From: Apiotrichum sp. Y4204
Taxonomy: Eukaryota; Basidiomycota; Tremellomycetes; Trichosporonales; Trichosporonaceae
DNA length: 64,000 nucleotides
Assembly: GCA_025531455.1 (NCBI GenBank)
Contig: JAMYHL010000024.1
Span: 124,001-188,000 of the forward strand
Direction: 5' to 3'
In this document: positions 21,606 to 31,824 of the stretch, one piece after another
Numbering within the stretch: position 1 is the stretch's first letter
Layout: every line of letters begins with the position of its first letter
Position numbers and translations under genes: made by a program
Notes under the pieces: generated by a model
What the model was told of the DNA's origin: nothing
Databases searched by the model: none
The model's input: only the letters and a program-made list of their open reading frames with translations

Positions 21606-23456
21606 ATGGCAAGCGGAATAATCGACGCCGAGGGCTTCCCGCACATCCTGGAAGCCATCGTCGCGGCCTCGCCGCGCGCCGCACTCCTCACACTCCGCAG
21701 CGTGTCAAAGCACATGCAGGCACTCGCCGACGCCGAGCTCTACCGACACATAGAGCTGAACCGCGGCGGGTGGATGACGACTGCGCATTCCCTCCCGCTC
21801 CCCCTCGGCGGTCTGTACTCCCCAGGTGGCCGCCTCCCGTCTCTCGGTCCCGTTCTGGGACTCGACGCCCCGGCCAGAGTCAAGGCATACACCCGCGTTC
21901 TGGACATCAACGCCCGTCCCGCCAGCGTCGGCCGGGACCCGACGCGGCAGATCCCCTCTCTGGCAGTCCACGACGCCTTCGAGTCGGCATGGAACCTTGC
22001 CACCGTGCGCCGCAACCTCGCGTCAAACCCCCTCCCGCCCCGTGCGGCCGCGCGGACCACCAACGAGGGCACCGAGCTCCGCTTCCTGCCCCCCGCAGAC
22101 ACCGTCGTCGAGGTTATCCAGTTTGCGAATCTCCGCATCCCGGCTGCGGACGAGATGGTCGTCGCGCAGGAGCGCGAGGCGGCCATGGCGCGCGCGGCGG
22201 CGCGCAGGGCCGCCGCTGAAGCTGGAACTGGAACTGGTGCTGAAGCAGGTGCGGGAGCTGGGGCTGGAGCTGGGGCTGCCGGTCCCGTTGGTGCTGGTGC
22301 ACAGGCGGGACCAGCCAATGCCGAGCTTGCTGCTGGGCCCCCTGGTGTTGCTGGGCCAGCCGCCGCTGGTGGGGAGGAGATGGGTTTAGCTGGGCCTGTC
22401 GCGGCGGCTATGGCTGCCGCTCTCACTGCCCAAGCTGTTGCTGGAGGCGAGGCAGCTGGAGGCGAGGCGGCTGGCGGCGACGCCGTTGGGACCGCGGCCG
22501 GAGGCGCCACCGACGCGGGCATTCCTCAGTCGCAGCTAGCGATTCGGAACCGTCTCCGCCTCCTGAACATGCCGGAAGTGTTCAACTCGCGCCCGCCGCG
22601 CCCCGTCATCCGCAGCCTCGAGCTACACCCCGGCGGCGGGCCCGACATCGTCGCATACACCCTTCCTGGAGACGAGCTCGTTCCCAGGCCGACTGAGCAG
22701 CCACCCGCCAGGCAGCCGGACAAGGCGGTCGTGCACATTCTCTACGACGCGGGGCATCCCGCCCTCGGGCAGACCGAGCTGCGCCACCCGTGGGGCGAGT
22801 CGGGCCCGCGCCACGTCGTATTCACCTTTTCGCCCCTCCCCCCAAAGGAAGACGCCAAGCCCGCTGCGTCGTCTTCCACGTCGGCGCCATCTGACACGGA
22901 CGAAGTGCAGATACAGCTTCCTGAGAGCGAGGCGGCTGCTCGCGCCCTCGCGCGGCTCCGCCTACGCCTTGGCTTCCTCCGCACAGTTGGCATAGTCGCC
23001 GCGCAGCTCCTGCACGTCAGCGAGCGAGTAACCTTTGTTGGCCTGGAACGCATCGACCCCCAGGTGATCAACCTCGCTCCAGAGGACAGTGTGACGGAGG
23101 AGCTTGGCGCCATCATCCTCGAGACGTACCGCAACAAGGCACGCATGCGGGGTATGCTTAGTGCCCGCGCGCTGCGCGCGCAGCAGAGCCACTTTTCCGC
23201 GACACTACACTTGCTTAATTCGTTGGGGGAGACGATCGGCCACGACATGACGCACCACACCACCAACATGAACTTTGCGATCCAGGACATCACGGCGCGT
23301 GCGGAGGAAGAGGAGGCGATCGTCAACAGCATGGCGCCCACGCGCCCTGATGAGGACGCGCCCGAGGTCGCGCTCGAGTTTCTCTCCTGGGACGGATATC
23401 GGGATCTTGTGGGCGAGCAGCAGTTTAAGGACGAGTTGTCTCATCCTTCTGTGTAG
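21606..23456 (+). CDS. F-box-like family protein with Ala/Gly insert (616 aa)
   Basis: Single exon; ATG at 21606 in strong context (CACCATGG). F-box-like segment at aa ~5-45: IIDAEGFPHILEAIVAASPR, LLTLRSVSKHMQALADAELY, RHIELN; then YSPGGRLPSLGP. A low-complexity Ala/Gly insert (aa ~195-305) separates it from the C-terminal module: AVVHILYDAGHP, RHVVFTFSPLPP, VTFVGLERIDPQV, then VALEFLSWDGYRDLVGEQQF. Between the third and fourth motifs lies an added predicted helix bundle (HDMTHHTTNMNFAIQDITA). Same motif order as its neighbours but nearly twice their length, so variable inserts account for size differences in the family. Last of three co-oriented copies. Confidence 0.84.
   Translation: MASGIIDAEGFPHILEAIVAASPRAALLTLRSVSKHMQALADAELYRHIELNRGGWMTTAHSLPLPLGGLYSPGGRLPSLGPVLGLDAPARVKAYTRVLDINARPASVGRDPTRQIPSLAVHDAFESAWNLATVRRNLASNPLPPRAAARTTNEGTELRFLPPADTVVEVIQFANLRIPAADEMVVAQEREAAMARAAARRAAAEAGTGTGAEAGAGAGAGAGAAGPVGAGAQAGPANAELAAGPPGVAGPAAAGGEEMGLAGPVAAAMAAALTAQAVAGGEAAGGEAAGGDAVGTAAGGATDAGIPQSQLAIRNRLRLLNMPEVFNSRPPRPVIRSLELHPGGGPDIVAYTLPGDELVPRPTEQPPARQPDKAVVHILYDAGHPALGQTELRHPWGESGPRHVVFTFSPLPPKEDAKPAASSSTSAPSDTDEVQIQLPESEAAARALARLRLRLGFLRTVGIVAAQLLHVSERVTFVGLERIDPQVINLAPEDSVTEELGAIILETYRNKARMRGMLSARALRAQQSHFSATLHLLNSLGETIGHDMTHHTTNMNFAIQDITARAEEEEAIVNSMAPTRPDEDAPEVALEFLSWDGYRDLVGEQQFKDELSHPSV
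22205..22505 (+). repeat. GC-rich Ala/Gly-coding repeat
   Basis: Within the 616-aa gene, a degenerate short-period repeat with GCTGGAGCTGGGGCTGGA-like units and later GGCGAGGC(A/G)GCTGG units codes for alternating Ala and Gly. It looks like replication-slippage expansion inside a disordered loop. Confidence 0.7.
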
Positions 23457-24417
23457 TGTGTTGGGTCAGGGCGTAGTCCTGGATCCATCTTCATGAGATA
23501 TCTGAGGCAGTCGAGGTGAGGCAAGGATAAACAGGTCAAGTACAAGGATATCAGTCAGTGATGTATGTCAATGCTGCAACCTACTGACCGCGACTGACTG
23601 CTGCTTGACGTTGATTTTGATGGTTTTGCATGATATACTAATTAATACTGAAGGTGCTCCGCATAGACATGGCGCCGTGCAAGGACCCACGGTGCCAAGA
23701 GTGAGAGAACACTGGTAATGCTCGGGAGTGAAGTATGGGGGGTGCGGAGTGCGAATGGGACAACCTGAGGTCAAGCCGCCAGTAACCATCCGCGCTCTGT
23801 CGTGCGCGGCTTACGGCGCGCGTGGGGTGCGAACTAGGGGCCAGTTTGTTTGTGTATTGCACGCTGCTGGGAGAGTTAGACACGACAGTATTGCAACTCA
23901 CTATCGTGCGGCGGGATAGGTGCGAAGAGGACGATGGGCGCGACTCATGGACGGTTGGACGTGGCAGTCGTCGTAGGGAAGGAGGGAAGAGAGATTGAGG
24001 ATGGGGAACCGGGGTGCGGTGTGGATACACACTCGTAGTGTGTGGGCTTGAGCCCTGGGTTATTCTTCTTTTCTCGCGCTGGGTATGAGCGGACGAACGG
24101 ACAAAGAGGGAGAGAAACTCACAACTTGCCCTTCCGCTTCCGCTGGTACACACTTGCCGGGTCATTGCTGGTATTAGCAAAGTGGCTGTTGTGGGCTCAC
24201 CCCATGTCTATGCCGGATTGCGTTTTGGTTTTGTGTTTTCTTTGCGCTCTGATGTCAGCTCTCGTTACTCTGGCGGAGCTCACTGTGATCAGAATCGAAT
24301 TATTCATTGCTGATGTGAGTTGCAATCGAGTAGCGGACTAACTCCATGTCTATGTCGGTTCATTAACTTGCGTTTCTGAGTGTGAGCACAGGTCACTCGA
24401 CATACCACCTCACCACT
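23457..24417. other. Tail-to-tail spacer, 961 bases
   Basis: Lies between the stop codons of the 616-aa and the 1277-aa F-box-like genes, which converge. Several open frames but none with codon bias. No RNA gene or repeat seen. Confidence 0.45.
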
Positions 24418-27400
24418 CTAGGGTATCATCTCGGCGCAAAAGTCCTCGAGACACACGGTCTCGCGGTACTGCTCGAGCGAGAGGAAGTGGAAGCGCGCCA
24501 TGTCGATGCCAAGCAGCGCGAGGCGGTTCGTAATCACGCCCCGAGGGTCGACGGTCGGCATGCCGACCCACCACGCGGGGAGCGCGTCAAAGCCCACAAG
24601 GGACCAGTCGCCTGGGTGCTGCGTGCGGTCGCCGCGCGGTGTAAGGTGTGAGGCCAGGGGCGGGAGAGTGTTGCGGCTGCTGCTCGCCTCTGTGTTTGTG
24701 TTGCGGCCAGAGGTGGTCTTGGGTTGAATACGGGGATAGAGCGTCTCGGCGATATTGTCGATTGCGTGGTCAAAGAGCTCACTCGCTGCGGGATTTACCA
24801 CCACGGGGGGTGGCTTTTTGAGCTGGAGCGGGACAAAGTTGCTCGGGCAGAACTTGCGGCCCTCCAGCATGGGCCAGTACGCCATTGGGGGGTGGCGCTG
24901 AATGAGGTGAGGCGGGATGAAGGGCGCAGGGAGCCAGAGATCCATTGTACCAGAGAGGTGGCGCCCCGAGCTCCCGAACACGGGGGTGAACATGAGGACT
25001 TTGCGGCCGGTACGCGGGGCGAGGCGGAGGAGATGCGCCCAGATACTCTCCGCCTTCATGGGCTGGTGCGGGTCGTAGAGGACATTGAAGACGATCTTCT
25101 GCTCGGGGCGGGGGCGCCACGCCGCCGCGTCCGCGTCACACCCGCATCCGTGCAGCTCGGGGTGTAAGAGAGTCGCAGCGTTAATGAAAATCACTGTGGT
25201 GCGGGGGGTGAAGTACACATTGTGCAGTTGCGGGAGGGGGAAGGAGTTGCCGTCGCCATCGTGGAATATGCGGAGGATCGGCCCGCGCACGCTGTTGGTG
25301 TCTGTGTTTCGTGCCCCGGTGCTCGTGGGGCTGGGAACGGGACCCGAGGTGGTGTTGGGAGTGGGAGGGGGGTGAGTTCTGGGCACCGAGGTGGACGTCT
25401 GGGGAATGGGAGCCTGTGGGCCGGACGTCTGGGGTTGAGAGGAGGCTGAGAGAGATCCTGAAGCGTGAGGAACGTTGCTCGACGCCTGGGGTTTCAAGGC
25501 TGTCGCTGCTTCATGGTTACCAGAGATGCCCGCGGTACAAACAGTCGCGGAGGTCGGACGTGGGACCTGCATCGAGCGCCAACGGGCCTCCTGGACACGG
25601 GCACGGCGGGCACGCAGCGCCTCCTCTCGGAGAATAAAGGCATCACGCCTGGCGGCACGTTGGGCGTGGAGGCGGTCTCCCGCGGCGGTCTCGGCCTTGA
25701 TTTCAGCGAGGGCACGGGCGATGTACTTCAAGTCGCTGCGGAGTCGGCGGTAATGTGCGATTGCGCGCACACGCTTGTCCATGACACGGTGACGCTCGGC
25801 AATCATCCTGTCCGCCGGAGAGGGCCCGCCCTCAAACTGCTCATTGATCGAGCCTGGGGGCCCGCCCTGTGCGCCGAGAATGCGTCCGGAGAAAAAGTGC
25901 CATCCGCCACGAGGGAGGTCGCGCACCATGCGTCCGGGGACGGGGGGAAAAGGCATGAGCGGCCCGAGTGTGTTCGGCCAGCGCCCAGCGGCGGAGGGAG
26001 GCGCCCAGCTGCCAGCTTCGGCTGCGCACTTCCCAACCTGGGGGCAAGCCGGGGTGAGACGCGCTTGGGGGCGGGACGGTGACTCCCACGCGGCCCAGTT
26101 GCGGACGAGCACGTCTGGCTGCGGGATGTCCGGGAGGTAGCGGCTCACGTGAGGGGGCTCGGGGGGCGTGAAGGTGCGCTGCCCACGGCCGGGGACGTGG
26201 CGTGGACGTCCGCGCTTCTTCCCGGCTACAGGTGCCGCGGGGGTGGGGAGGGTAGGGGTGGTGGGGACTGGGTCCGGCTCGGGATGAGGTGCGGGAAAGA
26301 CGAAGCGCGGGGGCGGGTACGGCGGCATGTCGGTGTGCGTGTACGACCCTGGGCGCCAGTCCGTCCGGTCTTGGTGCTTAAACTGGGCGTAACTGCGCAT
26401 CTCGTTGTAGTAGTAGCCTACACGGACGGCGGGCTCGTCAGCCGGTTTGGGGTCCCGGACCTCGAAAAAGACGGTGCGGTCCTTGAGTACGCGTCCGCCG
26501 GGGAGGTGGGCGGGATGCGGAGTCGGCGGGCGGCGGAGGGGATCGAAGGTGGCCGGGTTCAGCTCGGGAGACGTGATTTGTTTGAGGCGCTTGTCAGGGG
26601 GTGCCGGAGCGCATTGTGACGGGCCAGGGTGCGCCGAGATGGGCGTTGGGCCAGAGATGGGATCATCCTCCTCCGTGTGCTCGGTGGCCGCGGGGCAAGC
26701 GTGCGCGGGGTCAGAGGGACGAGCGTTGGGCCGCGGAGGAGGGGGACGCGGCGTGTCGGGACGCTTGGGGATCACCCTGTCGTCGATATCGTGCCCTTTG
26801 GATTTGCCCTTGCCCTTGCTTTTCTTCCTGGGCTTGGTGTGCTCGGACTTGGAGTTGAGGACGGTGCTGGGCTCGAAGAGCTGGTTGATCTGCACGGCGA
26901 GGCTGGCGGCAGTGGTCATGGTCTTGTGATCGGGGTCACGCGGCGCAGTGGCCCAGGTCGGCCCGCGGCGGGGTGGAGCTGGCGAGTCGGGGGTAGCCGC
27001 GGGGGGTATTTCGAGCACGGGCATATCGCTGGGGGGAGCACGGCGGACATAGTCGGAATGGCGGGGCGTGCGGCAGCGCTCGCTCCAGAAGTTGAGGACC
27101 GACGCACGGGGCGTAGCGAGCAGGTCCTCATCCTCCGGGAAATCCGTGTCCGTGTTGTCCGTGGTGGTGTCCGAGTCCGCAGGCTCCGTCATGGTCGCCT
27201 CAGACATGACGATCTCGGCATTGTCGGGAGCCTGGGATCAGCGTCACGAAGCGGTATGGAATGGTTACTCACCTCGCCGTGCTTGTTGACGTCGGTGGAG
27301 TCCTCGCTGGCCTGTGGTGGTCAGCAATGTGTGTTTTGGTTTCACATGTGGCACATTGATTTACGCACCTTGTACTCCTTGGTGTCCTTGGGCGTCTCGT

Positions 27401-28427
27401 ATGTCTCACACGAAGCGGAATAGTTCCCATCCTGAATGGAGTCAGCCATGAGCTTCCAATAAATTTGGGCTTACATTCTGAGCAGCGGTCGTGGAGATAA
27501 CCTCAGACTCCTGCTGTCAGCTCTCTCTCAAAAAATTTAACTAACCTCGTCGTCGGTGGTCTCGCAGCTGGCCAGCTTCTCAACCTCCTTGGCCTCCTCC
27601 TCATCGGCCAGCTCCACAATATTGCCCATGACAACGCCATAGTCGACGCGGTGGGGTCCGAGAAACTTGGCGAGCGGGATAACCCGATCCTGGACGCACG
27701 TCTTGATATCAAGCACATCCGTCTGGCTTAGGAGCCACCCGAGGGGCATCTCGCGAATGCGCACCCACCCAAACTGCGGGGTGCGGGACACGATCGCGTC
27801 GTCCGTCACGATCAGGTGGCGGCCGAAATGCCCGGCCGCGAGTTGCCGGTAGTACCGCGTTGTCTGGGACATGCGGACGAAGCCGTCCAGGTCGAGCGAG
27901 CGCAGGATCAGCGTCATAATCTCCTGGTTCTCCGGGAGGTTGGCGTCAATGATCCCCCATACGCGGTTCTGGCCAGGCGCGAGGCGCGGGCCAGAAGTGA
28001 CTGTGATGGTCATATCGGGACTTGGGTCGATTCCGCTGGCGTCGGCGATGGGAACGGACTGGAGGTAAGCGACTGTATTGCGGGGACCGTTACTCACGGT
28101 ATTGTTGGAGTCATCGCCACTAGTGGCCCCGGAGTTGTTGACTCGAGCGTTGACATCGGCCCTGCTAACACCCCCGTTAACGACGCCTGTTTCGGGGTTC
28201 TGGGGAGGAATTTTGATTTCAATGACCATGGACGTGTCCCCGCCGTCGCCCGCCGGATGGCTAATCTGCCCGGTTTCGGCCGCGATGTCGAGGTCGGCGG
28301 GGGTGGGGTCGTCGGAGCTCGGGGATGTGTTGGTGGTGGGGGTAGCGTCGGCGGGGGTGTTGGTCGTGGGGCTATTGACTTGGGGGCTGTTGGCTGGGCG
28401 CTCGTCGGAGGAGGAAAGAGGCGGCAT
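24418..28427 (-). CDS. Giant F-box-like family protein (about 1277 aa)
   Basis: Minus strand, five exons, all phase 0: 27546-28427, 27475-27510, 27369-27431, 27273-27311, 24418-27231. Two long ORFs that look like separate genes are joined by three small acidic exons, each with consensus GT..AG ends, and no stop intervenes. The N-terminal part holds the F-box-like segment (aa ~160-200: GIIDANLPENQEIMTLILRS, GFVRMSQTTRYYRQLAAGHF) and the WVRIREMPLGWLL region. A ~650-aa disordered Pro/Thr/Arg-rich middle follows (KPRKKSKGKGKSKG is a possible nuclear signal), with an Arg-rich helix (~RMIAERHRVMDKRVRAIAHY). The C-terminal module then appears: IVFNVLYDPHQPMK, RKVLMFTPVFGSSG, DWSLVGFDALPAWWVGMP, HFLSLEQYRETVC. 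So the F-box-like and C-terminal halves of one family protein are split by a huge insert. Antisense to the three upstream copies. Confidence 0.82.
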
Positions 28428-30608
28428 GGTGAGGTTATGCCCCCCGAGAAGGGAGGCAAGAGGCGGGGAGTCAAGGGGACGAGGATGAATGGCGAGAGGG
28501 GAGAGTTCGATCGAGAAATCTGGTATGGGTGAATGTTATGAGATGGGGAGGGGGAAGAGGATGCGGGATGTCGAGGCAGACCTTCCCAACGGGCTGTTTA
28601 AATATCTTTGTCCGGCCTCGCCGGGATCATGCTCTATCTCACGTCGCCTGCTCGCGATCTCAACTAACCTGGCCGCTTGGAGAAGCTGGGGACTCTCACT
28701 GGACACCGGACATTGCCACCATCGGTCGTGCCATTGTGTCTTCTTCCCATACTCTTGCTCTCCCCTCGGCTCACTCCATCGTCCGCGAATTCGTTATCGA
28801 GGATCTATGACGGCTGGGAAATAGCGTACACAGAGAAAAGAGGTGGACACACGATCAAGAGAAAGAGGTTAGAAAGAGACGGTCACATGACAAAATCGAA
28901 GAAAACCGCCCAACTCCACTCTCAGTGCCACACAACACACTACAGTAAATACAACCAGAACACCCCACACCGCTCACGCAAGAGGTTCAGAAAAATGGGA
29001 AACTGCTCCGCTGGGGAGTAGAGAATATCTTGTACGTGCTCGTTAAAAGAACGGGATGCATGCGAAGGTGTAAAGAAAAAGAATGGAAAACAGCGCGAAA
29101 AATCCCGCCACAAGTGATTGATACAGTACAGTAAGTCAGACGTCCGTGATGATTCCACCACGTTAATTCCCACCGCCCATCTCCGCCATGCCTCCGAGGG
29201 CGCGGGATCGCAAAAATGGGGGTCCAGCGCTGATGGAGAGCGGGCGCTGCGGCGACACGGGCGCCGGACCGGGACCTCCGGCGGCTCCTGGCTGCTCTGT
29301 TGGGAGACTAGAGACCTGGGGTCGAGCTCCATCATGATTGTCGTCCCTCCACCGACTTGCCAGAATCCCATGCCTCTACTGGGGGCTCTCTGTCTTGGAA
29401 CAAATTTGGATCTCGCGTATCTTATGGGAAAACCCCAACGTAGCTCTGCTTGGGGCGATCGATGATGTGCTGAATGTTTGCCGGGCGCTGGGAGCATGAC
29501 GGCTGGCAGTGATAAGAAGTTTGGAGAACCAAGACAAAGGGGATAAACAAAATGAGAGGACGAGAGATGATTAAGCAACAAGATAAGCGGACATGATACA
29601 ATATCCCCATGGCAAAGGCTGCATCTGGGAGAGGCACACGGCGCATGAGGGCAAGCGCGCACGGCCATCCCCGCGCAGTTGCCCCCTCGACACTTTGCTT
29701 CCCGCGCCTCGAGGGCGGCGGCAATGATGGGGTTCCCCCGATCGAACTCCCGCAATATTCGTAGACAATAAGGCGGCCAGTCATCCTATTTCTGACGTTC
29801 CCAGTGACAAATGACATCCAGCCGTCCTTGTGGTTGTCCACAATATCACTCGGACCTAGAGATGGGAGTCGCCGGTGTCCGACCTCTCACGCTCGCCTGT
29901 TGATAATGCATTTAGATAATAAGTTCTAGGGCACGCACGGTCAGCAAGGACCGTACATCATTTCCGCATCACCAAGAGCTGGAGAGGGAGAAGCGCAATC
30001 AGGGTCGGGACCTCGAGGCGGCGCTCGGACTCGTGTTGCTGTGTGTGCTTCTTTGCGTGCGAACGTCCTCGGGTAAAGCGTCACTGCTTTTCTGAGAGGG
30101 CGAGCTTGCCGAGCTTCCCATGAGCTCCGCAGCTGAAGCAATAATTCCTGCAGCGAGGCAACTGCCTCGAGAAGACGGTGGCGAATTAAGTGAGTAGCCA
30201 GCGTGCCATCATCAGTACAGGCGTGTGAACCAATTCAAGTTCTATCCTTTGTGCTTCTCGTGCACGACAGGGCTGTGAACCAGCTGAATATCGGGAGCTG
30301 CAGAGCTGCAGTAGCGCTTACCAAATGAGACAACATAAAGGCAGTGACCTGCCTTCGTTATCTTTGATGCATTTACTGGAACCTGATCCAACATCCGAAC
30401 TGATTCGATATATGCGCTCCAGCACCTCACCGACGGGCCAGGTCCTCACGCAAAATATCATTACTGGGCACGTATCCTAACCCTCTTCCAGCCGTCTCCA
30501 ACCTTCCTTCGGTTCCCCAATTTCCGTCGTACAGCTCTCCGTCCGCCAGTAGCTTTTCCCGCTCATTTTTCCATTTTTTTTTCAGCCCCCAAATATCCCA
30601 TCATCGCC
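28428..30608. other. 2.2 kb gene-poor region
   Basis: Upstream of the giant F-box-like gene and of the tRNA. A 271-codon frame on the minus strand (28940-29755) starts with TTG and lacks codon bias, so it is not called. T-rich runs at 30568-30583 precede the tRNA. Nothing else recognised. Confidence 0.45.
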
Positions 30609-30687
30609 TTCCTGATCGTATAACGGCTAGTATGCTCGCTTGTCATTAAGATCGCGGGAGATCGGAGTTCGATTCTCCGTCAGGAAG
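30609..30687 (+). tRNA. tRNA-Asp (GUC) with a 7-nt intron
   Basis: 79 bases fold as a complete cloverleaf. The acceptor stem pairs TTCCTGA (30609-30615) with TCAGGAA (30680-30686), with discriminator G at 30687. The D-arm is GTAT..GTAT with loop AACGGCT, the anticodon stem pairs CTCGC with GCGGG, and the T-arm is CGGAG-TTCGATT-CTCCG with a perfect B-box. The anticodon loop is 14 bases; removing TTAAGAT (30646-30652), directly 3' of A37, leaves the normal seven-base loop TTGTCAC with anticodon GTC at 30642-30644. The mature length is then 72, usual for tRNA-Asp. CCA is not encoded, as expected in a nuclear genome. The intron is about the smallest that the splicing endonuclease is known to handle. 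Confidence 0.93.
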
Positions 30688-31824
30688 AGGCGTTCCTCGA
30701 AGAGGAGCAGCGTTTTTGGGTGTCTGGCCGAAGCGCGTCGGGGACAAGGAGCGAACGAGCGCGGGTGCCCAGGGATACGGGATAAGGGTGGACGAGGGCG
30801 AGGAGCCTCAGTGGCGCTGTGCTGTCCTTTATTGCGGGTCTGCACTATCCCCCCCCTCCCTCGGCATTTTTTTGGGTTTATGCATGCTGAACTTGAAGGA
30901 CACAGGTGGTTTGGGCGGTGTCGTGAATCACGAGTGGTGGTGGTGGTTGTGGTGATTGTGGGGTAAATGTGAATGTCATGTGTGACGCATTCTCGTGTAG
31001 GACGTGTGTGATTTTTCTTTACCTCGGTTGTACTGCAGTTTTGGTGCCTCTCCCACTCCACCGCTTCCCCCTTCTCGTCTCGCAGTGTGAACGCGCCACC
31101 GCCACCAATCACGGGGACACACAAAGCCCGCCTGCTGACGATATGGTGCCCGGTGGCGCGGCATCTGCGACAGCTCTGCGGCGTGCGGCGGTGCGGCGGT
31201 GCGGGGTGAGTGCCGGTGGACACCGTGAGCAGAGTGAAACTCAGCCGGGCCAGCTCCACACCGAGCTCCACCGCACGCGCAGATATAATGCTGTGTGCTG
31301 GCAGCTTGGAGTTGTAGGGCCGGACCACCACTTGTAGTCCTCACTTCTAATCGGCGTGCTGCCGGTGCTGCCGTGGCTCGGCTCCGTCTCGCTTCTGGTC
31401 TCCCGTCCACCGTCCACTTTCCTCCCACATTCCAGATTCCGGGACCGGGCGGACGTACGCTGAGTTTCGGTTATCGGCCAAGGCCGCGGCGCTGTCACAA
31501 GATCACGAGATTCACAATGTCCCCACTGAAACGGCTTTGGTGGGCGGCAGATCTGCTGACGCGTCGGCCACGTAGGTCGTGCAAAACACGACATCCCCAA
31601 CACCCCTTCTCTCATAGACGCGTAGGCGCGTCAACGCCATGTGATGCTGAAATACATGCGAGTGCCTACAAGCTCAGGTCGTGAACGTTAACAGACGACG
31701 ATGGCGGGCAATGACGAGAACATTGGTGTAAATCGTGAAGGGAAGTAATGGAGGGACAGGGGGAGTGTAAGCAAAGTAGGGGTTATGTTTATCTACGTGG
31801 CGCCTGGTTGACACCTCACGAGCT
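30688..31824. other. Intergenic between tRNA-Asp and Nudix gene
   Basis: 1.1 kb. T7 run near 30869 is far from the tRNA 3' end; no T4 terminator lies immediately after the tRNA. A GTGGT-repeat stretch at 30930-30960. Open frames on both strands (for example 31295-31684) show no domain. Confidence 0.45.

Noticed and set aside
28940..29755. 271-codon minus-strand open frame
   Set aside because: Begins with TTG, lacks codon bias and any domain, and is rich in Ser/Arg/Cys as expected of a chance frame.
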